In this document: piece after piece, positions 1-7,984 of the stretch
How the letters are laid out: each line of letters opens with the position of its first letter
How positions within the stretch are numbered: the stretch's first letter is position 1
NCBI GenBank assembly: GCA_963718635.1
Contig: OY970367.1
Coordinates: 1,612,001 to 1,676,000 of the forward strand
Source of the DNA: JAIOQJ01 sp963718635
Lineage (GTDB): Bacteria > Planctomycetota > Planctomycetia > Gemmatales > Gemmataceae
Direction of reading: 5' to 3'
DNA length: 64,000 nt
Notes under the pieces: generated by a model
What the model saw: only the letters and a program-made list of their open reading frames with translations
The model's database searches: none
What the model was told of the DNA's origin: nothing
Position numbers and translations under genes: made by a program

Positions 1-860
1 TCGTAGCCGTGCTTCAGAAACTCGGCAAAAGCATATTCTACCCAAGCCCGTTTGGTCGGCCAATCAGCGATTGCGAGCTCAGGCGTGTCGTTGCCGATGA
101 CTTTCAGTTCCTTCGAAAAGACGGTGTTATAGGGCAACTCCATTTGATAGATGGTGACGCTTTCCGGCGCCATCTTCAGCGTCTTTTCAATGCAAACCTT
201 CCAGTTGTCCCAAGTCTCGCCCACCATGCCGGCGATCAAATCGATGTTGATGGAATCGAAGCCGAGATCGCGCGCCGAACCGTAAGCGCGGTAAATTTCT
301 TCTTCGAGATGCGCCCGGCCATTGAATTGCAAGATTTCAGGTTTGAAGTTTTCGACGCCGAGGCTCAATCGCGTTACGCCGAGCTTGCGAAGATTTTCGA
401 GCTTGTGCTGTTGCAACGTCCCCGGCTCGCATTCGAACGTCACTTCGCGTGCATGGTCCCAAGGCAAGATTGCTTTCAGCCTGGTTATCAAGGAAGTCAG
501 TTGCGAGCCGCTCAGGTAAGAAGGCGTGCCGCCGCCGAAGTAGATGTAGTCGAGCGCTCGGCCGCCGACGCATGCCTTTCGGCTGAGCAGTTCCACTTCC
601 TTCACAATGGCATCGAGATAGATTTCAATGTCGCGCGCATTCTTATCAGTGAAGACGCGGAAATAGCAGAACTTGCAGCGCTTACGGCAAAAGGGAATAT
701 GCAGATAAAGCCCGAGCGGCGTGCCGGCACTCGGAGCCCTATCAAGCGCGGCCATTGCTTCATTGAGGTAGTTTGGCTTCCAGAATGAGAACGGCGGATA
801 GTTCGCAATGAAATAGTTGCCGAGCCCGGTCTTTTCCTGATCGACGGCAGTAGTTGACAT
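1..860 (-). CDS. HemN-like radical SAM coproporphyrinogen III oxidase family protein, partial
   Basis: Reads on the minus strand from ATG at 860 and runs off the left edge after 286 codons. Residues 54-67 (HIPFCRKRCKFCYF) carry the CX3CX2C motif (C58, C62, C65) that binds the radical SAM [4Fe-4S] cluster, and GGGTP follows at about 109-113. HemN relatives use SAM chemistry for oxidative decarboxylation of coproporphyrinogen III or, in HemW-type members, for haem handling. The C-terminal part that would separate HemN, HemW and other relatives lies outside the window, so the exact activity is open. The large plus-strand frame over the same bases is a shadow of this gene. Confidence 0.85.
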   Translation of the reverse strand, partial: MSTTAVDQEKTGLGNYFIANYPPFSFWKPNYLNEAMAALDRAPSAGTPLGLYLHIPFCRKRCKFCYFRVFTDKNARDIEIYLDAIVKEVELLSRKACVGGRALDYIYFGGGTPSYLSGSQLTSLITRLKAILPWDHAREVTFECEPGTLQQHKLENLRKLGVTRLSLGVENFKPEILQFNGRAHLEEEIYRAYGSARDLGFDSINIDLIAGMVGETWDNWKVCIEKTLKMAPESVTIYQMELPYNTVFSKELKVIGNDTPELAIADWPTKRAWVEYAFAEFLKHGY

Positions 861-1455
861 TTCGACAATCCCCGATGGCAGCCACGGCGGGATAAGTTGG
901 CGGTCTATTATTGAAGTATACGCGGGCAAGCGCGCCGGGACTATTCCGTTTCTGGAGCGCCGAGCAGTATAAGCGGCTTCCTTGTGCAAGACGAAACTCG
1001 TAAAACTCCGTCGCTGGTCCGTTTTGAAGTTGCGCTTTTTTTTCGTCAGGCCGAAGGCCTGGAGGATTGCAGCCCAGGGCAAGCGCTTCGCGCCGCCCTG
1101 GGTCATGGCGTTCCAAGAAACCGCAGTCTGAGAGAGTGCTGGAGCCCTGTGTGCAAAGCTTTCCTGCACTGTTTGAGAGTGCTCGCAAGGTAAAACCCAT
1201 GGACCCCAGGGCTTCGCGAAACGCTCGCCTTTGGCTGGAATGCTTCAGGCTTTCAGCCTGAAAACTATAAAGGCCAAGACCTTTGACAACCATTGACACG
1301 TCGATGCTCAGCTAGCCGCCAATAGCTTAAGAACAATTAAAACACCGATCACACGGCTAAAGAATCGTCGCGCTGCCGACTCCGTTCTATTGCTCATCAT
1401 CGGCAATTCCAACCACGGATGACCTCGATCACACGGTTACAAACTTTCAGAAATC
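861..1455. other. Intergenic stretch without a supported gene
   Basis: About 600 bases separate the HemN-like gene from the next repeat. Frames here are short, overlap each other and show no recognisable protein. It holds short direct echoes such as CCCAGGGC and small inverted repeats around 1068-1110 and 1195-1262, but nothing that can be named. The HemN-like promoter should lie just above 860. Confidence 0.5.
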
Positions 1456-1556
1456 TTTAACCACGGATAACACAGGTCACACGGATGAAGCTTAGTTTCA
1501 AGCGAGTCCTCGCCTGTTCTGTATTATCCGTGAAATCCGTGTTATCCGTGGTTAAA
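1456..1556. repeat. Inverted repeat of the CCACGGATAACAC type
   Basis: The left arm at 1456-1490 contains AACCACGGATAACACAGGTC. The right arm at 1522-1556 contains its near reverse complement, ending in GTTATCCGTGGTTAAA. A related half-copy (CCACGGATGACC) lies near 1412. The hairpin sits about 65 bases upstream of the YbjQ-like start and could form in its leader RNA. Confidence 0.7.
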
Positions 1557-1622
1557 AATATTCAGATTCATTATCTTGATGAGCGCTGTTCAGAGATTTC
1601 AGATTGGTCAGGGAGTTTGAAG

Positions 1623-1961
1623 ATGCATGGAATCGATGCGCATTTTGTGACGACCGCTTTTGAACTGCCCGGTTATCGGGTGAGCGAGAACCTGGGGATG
1701 GTTCGCGGCCTAGTGGTGCGGTCACGCGGGGTGGGGGGCAACTTCATTGCCTCGCTGCAGACGCTCTTTGGCGGCAATATCACGCTCTACACGAGCCTAT
1801 GCGAAAAAGCGCGGGAGGACGCGTATCGGCTCATGCTCGAGCATGCGGAAGAGATGGGCGCCAATGCGGTGATCGGGGTGCGCTACGATGCCAATGAAGT
1901 CGCAGCGGGCGTTACGGAAGTGCTGGCATATGGAACGGCCGTAGTGATCGAGCGGAGCTGA
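1623..1961 (+). CDS. YbjQ (DUF74)-family protein
   Basis: A 112-residue protein, the usual size for the YbjQ/UPF0145 family (about 105-110). The family pattern is visible: a YRVSENLGMVRG segment, then RSRGVGGNF, then a long helix with EEMGANAVIGVRYD, and a C-terminal strand with AYGTAV. YbjQ proteins form pentameric rings; a heavy-metal-binding role has been suggested but the function is not established. The ATG at 1623 was chosen because AGGGAGTTTGA precedes it and family homology begins there. The open frame extends further upstream, but only through the repeat hairpin. Confidence 0.85.
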   Translation: MHGIDAHFVTTAFELPGYRVSENLGMVRGLVVRSRGVGGNFIASLQTLFGGNITLYTSLCEKAREDAYRLMLEHAEEMGANAVIGVRYDANEVAAGVTEVLAYGTAVVIERS

Positions 1962-2093
1962 TTTCAATTGCAGAATTCTTCCAATGCGGAATTCGGAATT
2001 CGGACTTGAAAACTATGAAAGACAACTGCCAGTTGCAAATTGCAAATTTCAAGACTGAGGGTTTTGGTTTTTATTCTGAATTCCGCATTCAAA

Positions 2094-2993
2094 TTATTGG
2101 GGTCGTTGACCGCGGGCGAGGCTTACCGAGGCTTGGGCGGCGATGGGGACGATGCCGTCTTTGGCGGCGGTAGCCGGCGCGGGTTGGGAGGTCGTGTCGG
2201 CGGTGGCGAGGCGGCCGGCGCGGACGATGAGAAGGCGTTGGACTTTTTCGTTCGCTTGCTCGCCGCCGAAGATGAGGTTGCCGATCCAGCCGCTGCGTCC
2301 GTAATGAGTGCCGATGATCAGGAATTCTCGTGGGGAAAGCGTCACTTCCCAGCCGAGGGCTTCGATGCGGTCGGCGGGTTTGCCATTGAGCCAGGCGGGC
2401 CCGGCAGCGCCGGTCGGCAGCCAGTTTTTCTTATCCTGATGTTCGATCTCGGGCACGCATTTCAAGACGACGCAGTCGCCACGGTCTTTGAACGAACGCA
2501 GAGTAGGCGTGATGCCGATCGAGAATTTAGCTTGTTCGAACTTCTGAGTTGTAGGCGGCAGATCGAGGGCTTCGCGCAGCTGGCATTCGACTTGGGGCAC
2601 GGGGCCGTTGACCGTAAGAACCGCAGGGTTGTTGGCGTAGAGTCGTCGTTGGCGATGGCCGATGGCGCTCTTCGGGTTGGCGATCATGGCTTCAAGTTCG
2701 GCAGGAAGCATTCCGCCGACAACGCCGACACGCAGGCCGTTCTCGCTAAGCAGGGCGCGTTTTTCCGCGGTTAAAAGTTGTTCGTCGATATTGGCCCAGA
2801 CATCGCGATTGATGGCGGAGCTTCCCGCCGGTCGTTCGATGACGGCATATTCGATAAAGACAGCGTCGGCGCCGCTAGGACCGCCCATGCCGCGAAAGCG
2901 GTCGATGAAGGAAGTCGAGCGCGCAGGGCGGTCGTTGAGACAACCGGCCAGCGGGCATAGAAGCAGCCCGAGCAAAAGAGCCCGCCAACGCAT
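2094..2993 (-). CDS. Uncharacterised secreted lipoprotein
   Basis: A 299-residue protein with a short charged start, a hydrophobic core and a lipobox ending in LAGC (C18), so it is predicted to be lipidated and held at a membrane. The rest is soluble and mixed alpha/beta, with no catalytic motif I recognise. The central part (NDEQLLTAEKRALLSENGLR-like helix, then VGVVGGMLP) and the last 40 residues (Ala/Thr/Pro-rich) suggest a globular domain with a flexible tail. No operon partner lies close. Family not recognised. Confidence 0.75.
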   Translation of the reverse strand: MRWRALLLGLLLCPLAGCLNDRPARSTSFIDRFRGMGGPSGADAVFIEYAVIERPAGSSAINRDVWANIDEQLLTAEKRALLSENGLRVGVVGGMLPAELEAMIANPKSAIGHRQRRLYANNPAVLTVNGPVPQVECQLREALDLPPTTQKFEQAKFSIGITPTLRSFKDRGDCVVLKCVPEIEHQDKKNWLPTGAAGPAWLNGKPADRIEALGWEVTLSPREFLIIGTHYGRSGWIGNLIFGGEQANEKVQRLLIVRAGRLATADTTSQPAPATAAKDGIVPIAAQASVSLARGQRPQ

Positions 2994-3099
2994 GAGGGAC
3001 GTCCTTGTCCACGTCGTGCCGAAGTAGGTCAGTGAGGCGGTGGAATAACATCAATGGCAGAGGGTGTCAAGCAAAGCGAGCGGATTTTTGCGGAAGGAG

Positions 3100-3200
3100 T
3101 GCGCCAACGGATTCTGGCGAGCGGCGCGGCGTAAGCCCGCCGTGGGTTCGGAACCACGGCGGGCTTACGCCGCGCCGCTCGCCAGAATTGCCAGAAAGAG
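3100..3200. repeat. Long palindrome, GCGGCGTAAGCCCGCCGTG family
   Basis: A near-perfect inverted repeat is centred at about 3149 with arms of over 30 bases (GGCGAGCGGCGCGGCGTAAG and its complement). The asymmetric flanks (GCGCCAACGGATTC on the left, TTGCCAGAAAGAG on the right) are also conserved in a second copy at 27628-27735, which lies in the opposite orientation. Confidence 0.85.
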
Positions 3201-3205
3201 TTTTT

Positions 3206-3460
3206 TCTCGTTCCCAGGCTCTGCCTGGGAACGGGTCGTCGAGGCTCTGCCTCGACGACATCGCGCTCGCAAACGCGACGTTCGCGAAACGTTGAAATGC
3301 CCTAATTGATCGACTGGGCCATCGTTTTCGATAGCCGCGAGGCAGAGCCTCGTCGGCCCGTTCCCAGGCAGAGCCTGGGAACGAGATTATCGTTTTCGAT
3401 AGCCGCGAGGCAGAGCCTCGACGGCCTGTCCCCAGGCAGAGCCTGGGAACGAGATTAGCC
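3206..3460. repeat. Cluster of CCCAGGCTCTGCCTGGG / GAGGCTCTGCCTC palindromes
   Basis: Three copies of a short palindrome (TCCCAGGCTCTGCCTGGGA or its inverse form) lie at about 3210, 3360 and 3430, interleaved with GAGGCAGAGCCTCG boxes and two copies of ATCGTTTTCGATAGCCGCG. The group fills the space between two converging genes. Confidence 0.8.
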
Positions 3461-3462
3461 GC

Positions 3463-3732
3463 TTACTTCGTGCGCAGATCCTGCTCAAGACGATACTCCG
3501 CCCTTCTTCGTTCGTACTCTTCGGGCGTCAGGGCTTCCAGATCGGTGGCGCCGCCTTCGCAACCTTGCTTGAAAATTTGTTTCAAGAACGGCACGCACCA
3601 GCCGCAGCCGGTGCCGGCGCCGCCGCATTCCGAAAGCTGGCTAGGCACCTTCGGCTGATGTAGCCGAGTGAAGTTCACCAGCTTACGCCGGGTGACGTTG
3701 AAGCAGTAGCAAACTTTGTCGTCGAGGTCCAT
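3463..3732 (-). CDS. BFD-like [2Fe-2S]-binding protein
   Basis: An 89-residue protein with the cysteine layout of bacterioferritin-associated ferredoxin: CYC near the N-terminus (C8, C10) and CGWC later (C43, C46), with an additional C36. BFD domains bind a [2Fe-2S] cluster through CxC and CxxC pairs and deliver electrons or sense iron. In Bfd they help release iron from bacterioferritin. Here the domain is extended by about 30 charged residues at the C-terminus. No bacterioferritin gene is adjacent, so the partner is unknown. Confidence 0.85.
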   Translation of the reverse strand: MDLDDKVCYCFNVTRRKLVNFTRLHQPKVPSQLSECGGAGTGCGWCVPFLKQIFKQGCEGGATDLEALTPEEYERRRAEYRLEQDLRTK

Positions 3733-3952
3733 GAAGGGATTGTAACAGCTGCTTGACTCAGGTTGCTGACGCTCACGGGTCGCAATTTCAATAATTCCAG
3801 TCGGTCACGCTCGGAACTCGCCCGATCGCCGAGTTCGTCAAACTGGCCATCAATTCGGCATAATCCGACGAATCGTTAAACTCGGCACAATGCTTCAGTC
3901 GATTAAGATTGAGCGATCTGCTCGAATCGGATTGGTACTACGGGGACTCGCC

Positions 3953-4699
3953 ATGCGGCGGATGATATTCCTACTCGTGACCGCGGCGCCGCTGCTTCAG
4001 GGTTGCAACCTGACGCGGCTTATCCTGTACAACGCGGGCAATGAGCCCGTTAATTACGTGGATCAACAGCATGTCGCCAAGCGGGCGGAGAAAATGGCGA
4101 GAGAAGCGTGGTGGGACCATGTCGCCGCCCAGGAGAGTTGCCCGCCGCCCGCCTACGAAGAGGGATATATCTCCGGCTTCACAGACTATTTGTTGAAGGG
4201 GGGCAACGGATCGCCGCCTGCCTTCCCGCCCGCGCATCTGCGTCGGCTGCGAAATTTGAATCCGGAAGGTTTTGACGAAATCGATTCCTACTACCAAGGC
4301 TTTGCCGCCGGCGCCGCTGACGCTCAAGCGAGCGGTTTGCGCAAATTTTACACCATTCCGATTTCCACACCGCTGCCCGAGACGGACGATCCAAGCCATC
4401 TACCCGACAGCTGGGGCGAGAAGGGGAAGGAAACGCCCATGGATCCCGCAGCCGACCCGACGGAAGTGCTGCCGCCGCCACAGAAGCCGGCAGACGCCCC
4501 CAAGATGAGCTGGCAGATGAAACGTCCCAAGCCACAGCAGCCAACTCCTGAAGTAGTTGCGCCGCCAGTTCTTGAACCGGAAACGATCGTGGGCGATTCG
4601 CGCTCGTCGCGGATTATCGAACCGGTGGGCAGCAGCACGAAAGCGCGAACAGCCATTCGGCACGCCGCGCACCGGCATTACGACGGAACTACCGCGTGA
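3953..4699 (+). CDS. Uncharacterised lipoprotein with proline-rich tail
   Basis: From ATG 3953 (248 residues) the protein begins with a signal sequence and lipobox LLQGC (C18). An earlier in-frame start at 3890 would put 21 extra residues before the signal and is less likely. The middle has aromatic, acidic helices with two FxxG-type stretches (GYISGFTDYL and YYQGFAAGAADA), which look like a duplicated helix motif. The last 100 residues are Pro/Glu-rich and probably disordered. It lies 91 bases upstream of the Wza-like export gene on the same strand, so the two may be co-transcribed and cooperate in envelope polysaccharide export. Confidence 0.75.
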   Translation: MRRMIFLLVTAAPLLQGCNLTRLILYNAGNEPVNYVDQQHVAKRAEKMAREAWWDHVAAQESCPPPAYEEGYISGFTDYLLKGGNGSPPAFPPAHLRRLRNLNPEGFDEIDSYYQGFAAGAADAQASGLRKFYTIPISTPLPETDDPSHLPDSWGEKGKETPMDPAADPTEVLPPPQKPADAPKMSWQMKRPKPQQPTPEVVAPPVLEPETIVGDSRSSRIIEPVGSSTKARTAIRHAAHRHYDGTTA

Positions 4700-4790
4700 A
4701 TTCGGCCAACCGTTACTGGGCGGCGCTGCGGCGCGGTAGCGCTTGATCCATCGTTGAACGATCTTGATAAACGGGAGGTCCGCCTCGATC

Positions 4791-6080
4791 ATGCGACATC
4801 AACAACCAGCAACGAATCGGTCGGGCGGCCCGGCTCGCCGTCTGTCGCGGGCGGCCCTGCTTTTTGCCTCCCTCATCTTGGGACCAGGCTGTGCAGCCGT
4901 CAGCAACCCCGTCGCGGACGGCATCCCTGCCCGGATGTTGCCCGATGAACTGCGCGGCAAATCCCGCGAAGGCCTGAAACCGATTCCGCTCACTATGCTA
5001 CGGCAAAAGCCAATTGAAGTGCATACCGTGGGCGCGGGGGACATCCTCGGCATCGCCATCGAGAACGTTACTGGCGAGCGCAACGCAATACCGCCCGTAC
5101 GCCTCGATGCGCAAGGCGGCTCGCCGGCTATCGGCTATCCGATTTTGGTGCAGGATGACGGTACGATTTCGCTTTCCTACGTTCCTCCCATCAAAGTCGA
5201 AGGTCTGACGCTGGTCGAGGTTAAGGAGAAGATCCGCAAGACTTACGTTACGGCCGACATTTTGAATGCGAATAAAGAGCGGATCATTGTCAGCCTCTAT
5301 CAAGCGCGGAAATTCCACGTTCTTGTGATGCGTGAGGACGGCGGCACCGCCGGCGTGCAGGCCGGCCCCACCTTCGGTGTCGGCAGCCCGGTGATCGGCG
5401 CCAGCAAGAAAGGCACCGGTTATCCGCTCGACCTGCTCATCGGCGAAAACGATGTGCTCAATGCCTTGGCTAAAACTGGCGGACTGCCCGGCACCGACGC
5501 CAAGAACGAAGTAACCATCTATAAGAAAAAGAAGAAGAACGGCGAACAGAACGTCATCCATATTCCGCTCCGAATGAGGCAAGGGGAGACGCCGCCCTTC
5601 AATCCGGAAGACGTTATTCTCGATAACGGCGACATCGTTTACCTCGAATCCCGCGACACCGAAGTCTTCTATACCGCAGGCCTGATCGGCACGGGACAAT
5701 ATCCCTTGCCGCGCGACACCGACTTGAACATTATCCAGGCCATCACTCAAGTTCGCGGGCCGTTGTTGAACGGCGGCTTCGGCCAGGCTCAGTTCGTCGC
5801 GAACTCGATCAACTCCGGGCTTGGCCAGGAATCGCCCAGCCTAGTCAGCGTGCTGCGGAAGACCGCCAGCGGCCGACAGCTGACCATTCGCATCGACATC
5901 AACAACGCTTGGCGCGATCCGCGCGAACGGATCCTCGTGCTCCCTGGCGACATCATCGTCCTGCAAGAAAAGCCAGGCGAAGCGGTGGCTCGATACGGCT
6001 ACCAGACTTTCCGAATCAGCTTTACCGGTTTGATCCGCTCGATGGGCTTCACCGGCAGCGGGGTTTACAGCGGGTTCTGA
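4791..6080 (+). CDS. Polysaccharide export lipoprotein (Wza/BexD-like)
   Basis: A 429-residue protein with a signal peptide ending in a lipobox (LGPGC). Next comes the polysaccharide export domain that opens with VGAGDILGIAI and continues with VQDDGTISLSYVPPIKVEGLTL, the canonical first beta-grasp unit. SLBB-like repeats follow (FYTAGLIGTGQYPLPRDTDL is typical). Such proteins form the outer-membrane channel for capsule or exopolysaccharide. ATG 4791 with GGGAGG at 4773-4778 was preferred over TTG 4764. The tail RILVLPGDIIVLQE is the second SLBB-like end. No Wzc or glycosyltransferase genes are adjacent. Confidence 0.9.
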   Translation: MRHQQPATNRSGGPARRLSRAALLFASLILGPGCAAVSNPVADGIPARMLPDELRGKSREGLKPIPLTMLRQKPIEVHTVGAGDILGIAIENVTGERNAIPPVRLDAQGGSPAIGYPILVQDDGTISLSYVPPIKVEGLTLVEVKEKIRKTYVTADILNANKERIIVSLYQARKFHVLVMREDGGTAGVQAGPTFGVGSPVIGASKKGTGYPLDLLIGENDVLNALAKTGGLPGTDAKNEVTIYKKKKKNGEQNVIHIPLRMRQGETPPFNPEDVILDNGDIVYLESRDTEVFYTAGLIGTGQYPLPRDTDLNIIQAITQVRGPLLNGGFGQAQFVANSINSGLGQESPSLVSVLRKTASGRQLTIRIDINNAWRDPRERILVLPGDIIVLQEKPGEAVARYGYQTFRISFTGLIRSMGFTGSGVYSGF

Positions 6081-6108
6081 TGCAGGCGTAGCTTATACGT
6101 GGCGATTG

Positions 6109-6150
6109 ATCCCTGTCTGAACATGCGTTCGGACAGGGATTTTTTGTTTT
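6109..6150 (+). terminator. Rho-independent terminator after the export gene
   Basis: A stem ATCCCTGTC/GACAGGGAT (with inner CTGA/TTCGG pairing) encloses a short loop and is followed directly by TTTTTTGTTTT. It ends the transcript of the Wza-like gene 29 bases after its stop. Confidence 0.85.
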
Positions 6151-6217
6151 GAATAGTCGCGTTTCGCTTTGCGCAAGTTAAAATCCTTTCGCGGAGCGAA
6201 AGGCGACTCTTATTTAG

Positions 6218-7645
6218 CTACCGCTGCAGATAGCGTAACGCGGCTGTCGCCGCGAAATAGCCGCAGAGGCCATGTACGCCGCCGCCGGGCGGCGTGGACG
6301 ACGAGCAGATATAGAGACCGGGCAGCGGCGTCGCGTAAGGGTTTAGGCTCATCACCGGGCGCATGAAAATCTGGCGGAGATCGGCCATTCCTCCGTTGAT
6401 ATCGCCGCCGACGTAGTTGGCGTTCGTTCGATTCATGTCGGCGGTCGTCATCGAGCGACGGGCAAGAATCAAGTCGCGAAAGCCCGGGGCAAAGCGCTCA
6501 ATTTGAGCCTCGATGCGTGCAGTCATATCGACCGTAGAACCATTTGGAACATGGCAATAACCCCAGGCGACATGCTTGCCCGCCGGAGCTCGGGATGGAT
6601 CGAATAGGCTCGGTTGAGCCAACAGTACGAACGGCTTTTGCGGGTGACCGCCTTCCCCCGTCTCCCGCTCGCTAACGACTATCTCATCCAACGTCCCACC
6701 CAGATGCAATGTGCCCGCTCGACGGCAGGCTTCGTTACGCCAGGGAATCGGCCCATCGAGCGCCCAGTCCATCTTGAAAACGCCCATGCCGTAGCGATAG
6801 CGCGCTAGCCGTCGGCAATAATTTGCCGGCAACCGATGCCCCGCTAAAGCAAGCACTTGGCGCGGTGTGACATCGAGAAGAATCGCTCGGGCGCGTGGAA
6901 GCTCATCGATTGAGTTCACCTGTTGCCCGGTGATGATCGTTCCGCCCAACGAACGGAAATAGGAGGCTAACGCGTTCGCAATGCATCGCGAACCACCGCG
7001 CGGCATGGGCCAGCCGACGGCATGGCCTGCCATCCCCAGCATTAGTCCGACCGCGGCGCCCGGAAGCTGTTCCAACGGCAGAATCGCATGAGCGGCTAGG
7101 CCTGCAATCAGCGCCTTCGCAGGTTCTTGCTTGAAATAATGCTCTGCCAAGCCGCGACCGGAACGGAGCGCTCGCCAGGCAAAACGAAGAGCGGTGATCG
7201 AATGCCGAGGCACGCGGAAAGGCCCGACGAGCTCGCGAAAAAGAACGTCGGCCTTGGCAACCATGGGCATCATTAGCCGGCGATAGGCTAAGCCATCGTC
7301 TTCCAGACCGTCGGCTGTGACTTCGACGGAACGTACTAAAACCGCAGCGCGTCCGCCATCGAGCGGATGCGCCAACGGCAAAGGCGGCTGGATCCATTCC
7401 AGGCCATGCTCGTTCAACGGCAGCGTGCGGAAAAAGGGGGTGGCGACCGCCATTGGATGAATGGCGGAGCAGACATCGTGAAGGAAGCCGGGTAGCGTCA
7501 GCGCTGCCGAACGGGTGCCGCCGCCGACTGTCTCCGCCGCTTCGATCACCAGCACCGAGCAGCCGGCCCTGGCCAGGGTGACGGCCGCGCCTAGGCCATT
7601 GGGACCCGAACCAACCACGATGGCATCGTACGATTCTGCACTCAT
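6218..7645 (-). CDS. FAD-dependent oxidoreductase, phytoene desaturase-like (COG1233)
   Basis: A 475-residue protein starting with a Rossmann dinucleotide fold at residues 8-36 (VVGSGPNGLGAAVTLARAG, then the acidic end of strand 2 in VIEAAE). The C-terminal FAD signature reads LPGLYICSSSTPPGGGVHGLCGYFAA, as in CrtI/CrtN-like enzymes and the wider COG1233 family. These enzymes desaturate or isomerise isoprenoids, but many members act on unknown substrates. No carotenoid genes (crtB, crtE) are nearby, so the substrate is not inferred. Confidence 0.85.
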   Translation of the reverse strand: MSAESYDAIVVGSGPNGLGAAVTLARAGCSVLVIEAAETVGGGTRSAALTLPGFLHDVCSAIHPMAVATPFFRTLPLNEHGLEWIQPPLPLAHPLDGGRAAVLVRSVEVTADGLEDDGLAYRRLMMPMVAKADVLFRELVGPFRVPRHSITALRFAWRALRSGRGLAEHYFKQEPAKALIAGLAAHAILPLEQLPGAAVGLMLGMAGHAVGWPMPRGGSRCIANALASYFRSLGGTIITGQQVNSIDELPRARAILLDVTPRQVLALAGHRLPANYCRRLARYRYGMGVFKMDWALDGPIPWRNEACRRAGTLHLGGTLDEIVVSERETGEGGHPQKPFVLLAQPSLFDPSRAPAGKHVAWGYCHVPNGSTVDMTARIEAQIERFAPGFRDLILARRSMTTADMNRTNANYVGGDINGGMADLRQIFMRPVMSLNPYATPLPGLYICSSSTPPGGGVHGLCGYFAATAALRYLQR

Positions 7646-7724
7646 GAAGCGGTATTGAGTATTGCTGGCGAGCCCCGAATTCTTACAATAGCCGACTAAA
7701 CGATTCTATAAGCGAGAAATAAAC

Positions 7725-7826
7725 ATGCGACGAAAAGAACTGCGAACAGCCGCCAAACGACGTCGCAAAGCGAAACTGAACACGACTTTCAAAACCCGAC
7801 GCCAGTCGAGCAAGAAGCGCGGATAG
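7725..7826 (+). CDS. Possible 33-residue strongly basic protein
   Basis: ATG 7725 to TAG 7826 encodes 33 residues, of which more than half are Lys or Arg (for example KRRRKAKLNTTFKTRR). TTACAAT and TCTATAA upstream could be a weak promoter, and GAGAAA is a poor ribosome site. The composition suits a nucleic-acid-binding peptide, but an Arg/Lys-rich short frame can also arise by chance. It does not match L34, L36 or THX as I know them. Confidence 0.35.
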   Translation: MRRKELRTAAKRRRKAKLNTTFKTRRQSSKKRG

Positions 7827-7839
7827 GTGGCGGGGTGTG

Positions 7840-7940
7840 TGCGCCAAAGGATTTGGCGAGCCGGGAGCGTGAGCGACTGGAGAAACAGTTTCAGCTGCCT
7901 CAGATTTCTCCGGTCGCTCACGCTCCCTGCTCGCCAGAAT
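7840..7940. repeat. Palindromic repeat, GGGAGCGTGAGCGACTGGAG family
   Basis: The arms TTGGCGAGCCGGGAGCGTGA and the complementary TCACGCTCCCTGCTCGCCA enclose AGAAA...TTTCT. Related copies lie at 16571-16642, 32438-32521 and (partial) 45600-45670. It ends 45 bases before the HEAT lipoprotein start, so the long open frame upstream of 7985 is repeat, not coding. Confidence 0.8.
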
Positions 7941-7984
7941 GCGGGTTCTTGCGAATTCCCAGTCCGCTTTCGGAAATACAACTC

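Noticed and set aside
9..788. Long plus-strand open frame at the left edge
   Set aside because: It is antisense to the HemN-like gene, whose radical SAM motif and continuous homology are on the minus strand.
3970..4790. Several minus-strand frames over the lipoprotein at 3953-4699
   Set aside because: Compositionally biased shadows; the plus-strand frame has a signal peptide and lipobox and its neighbour is a recognised export gene.
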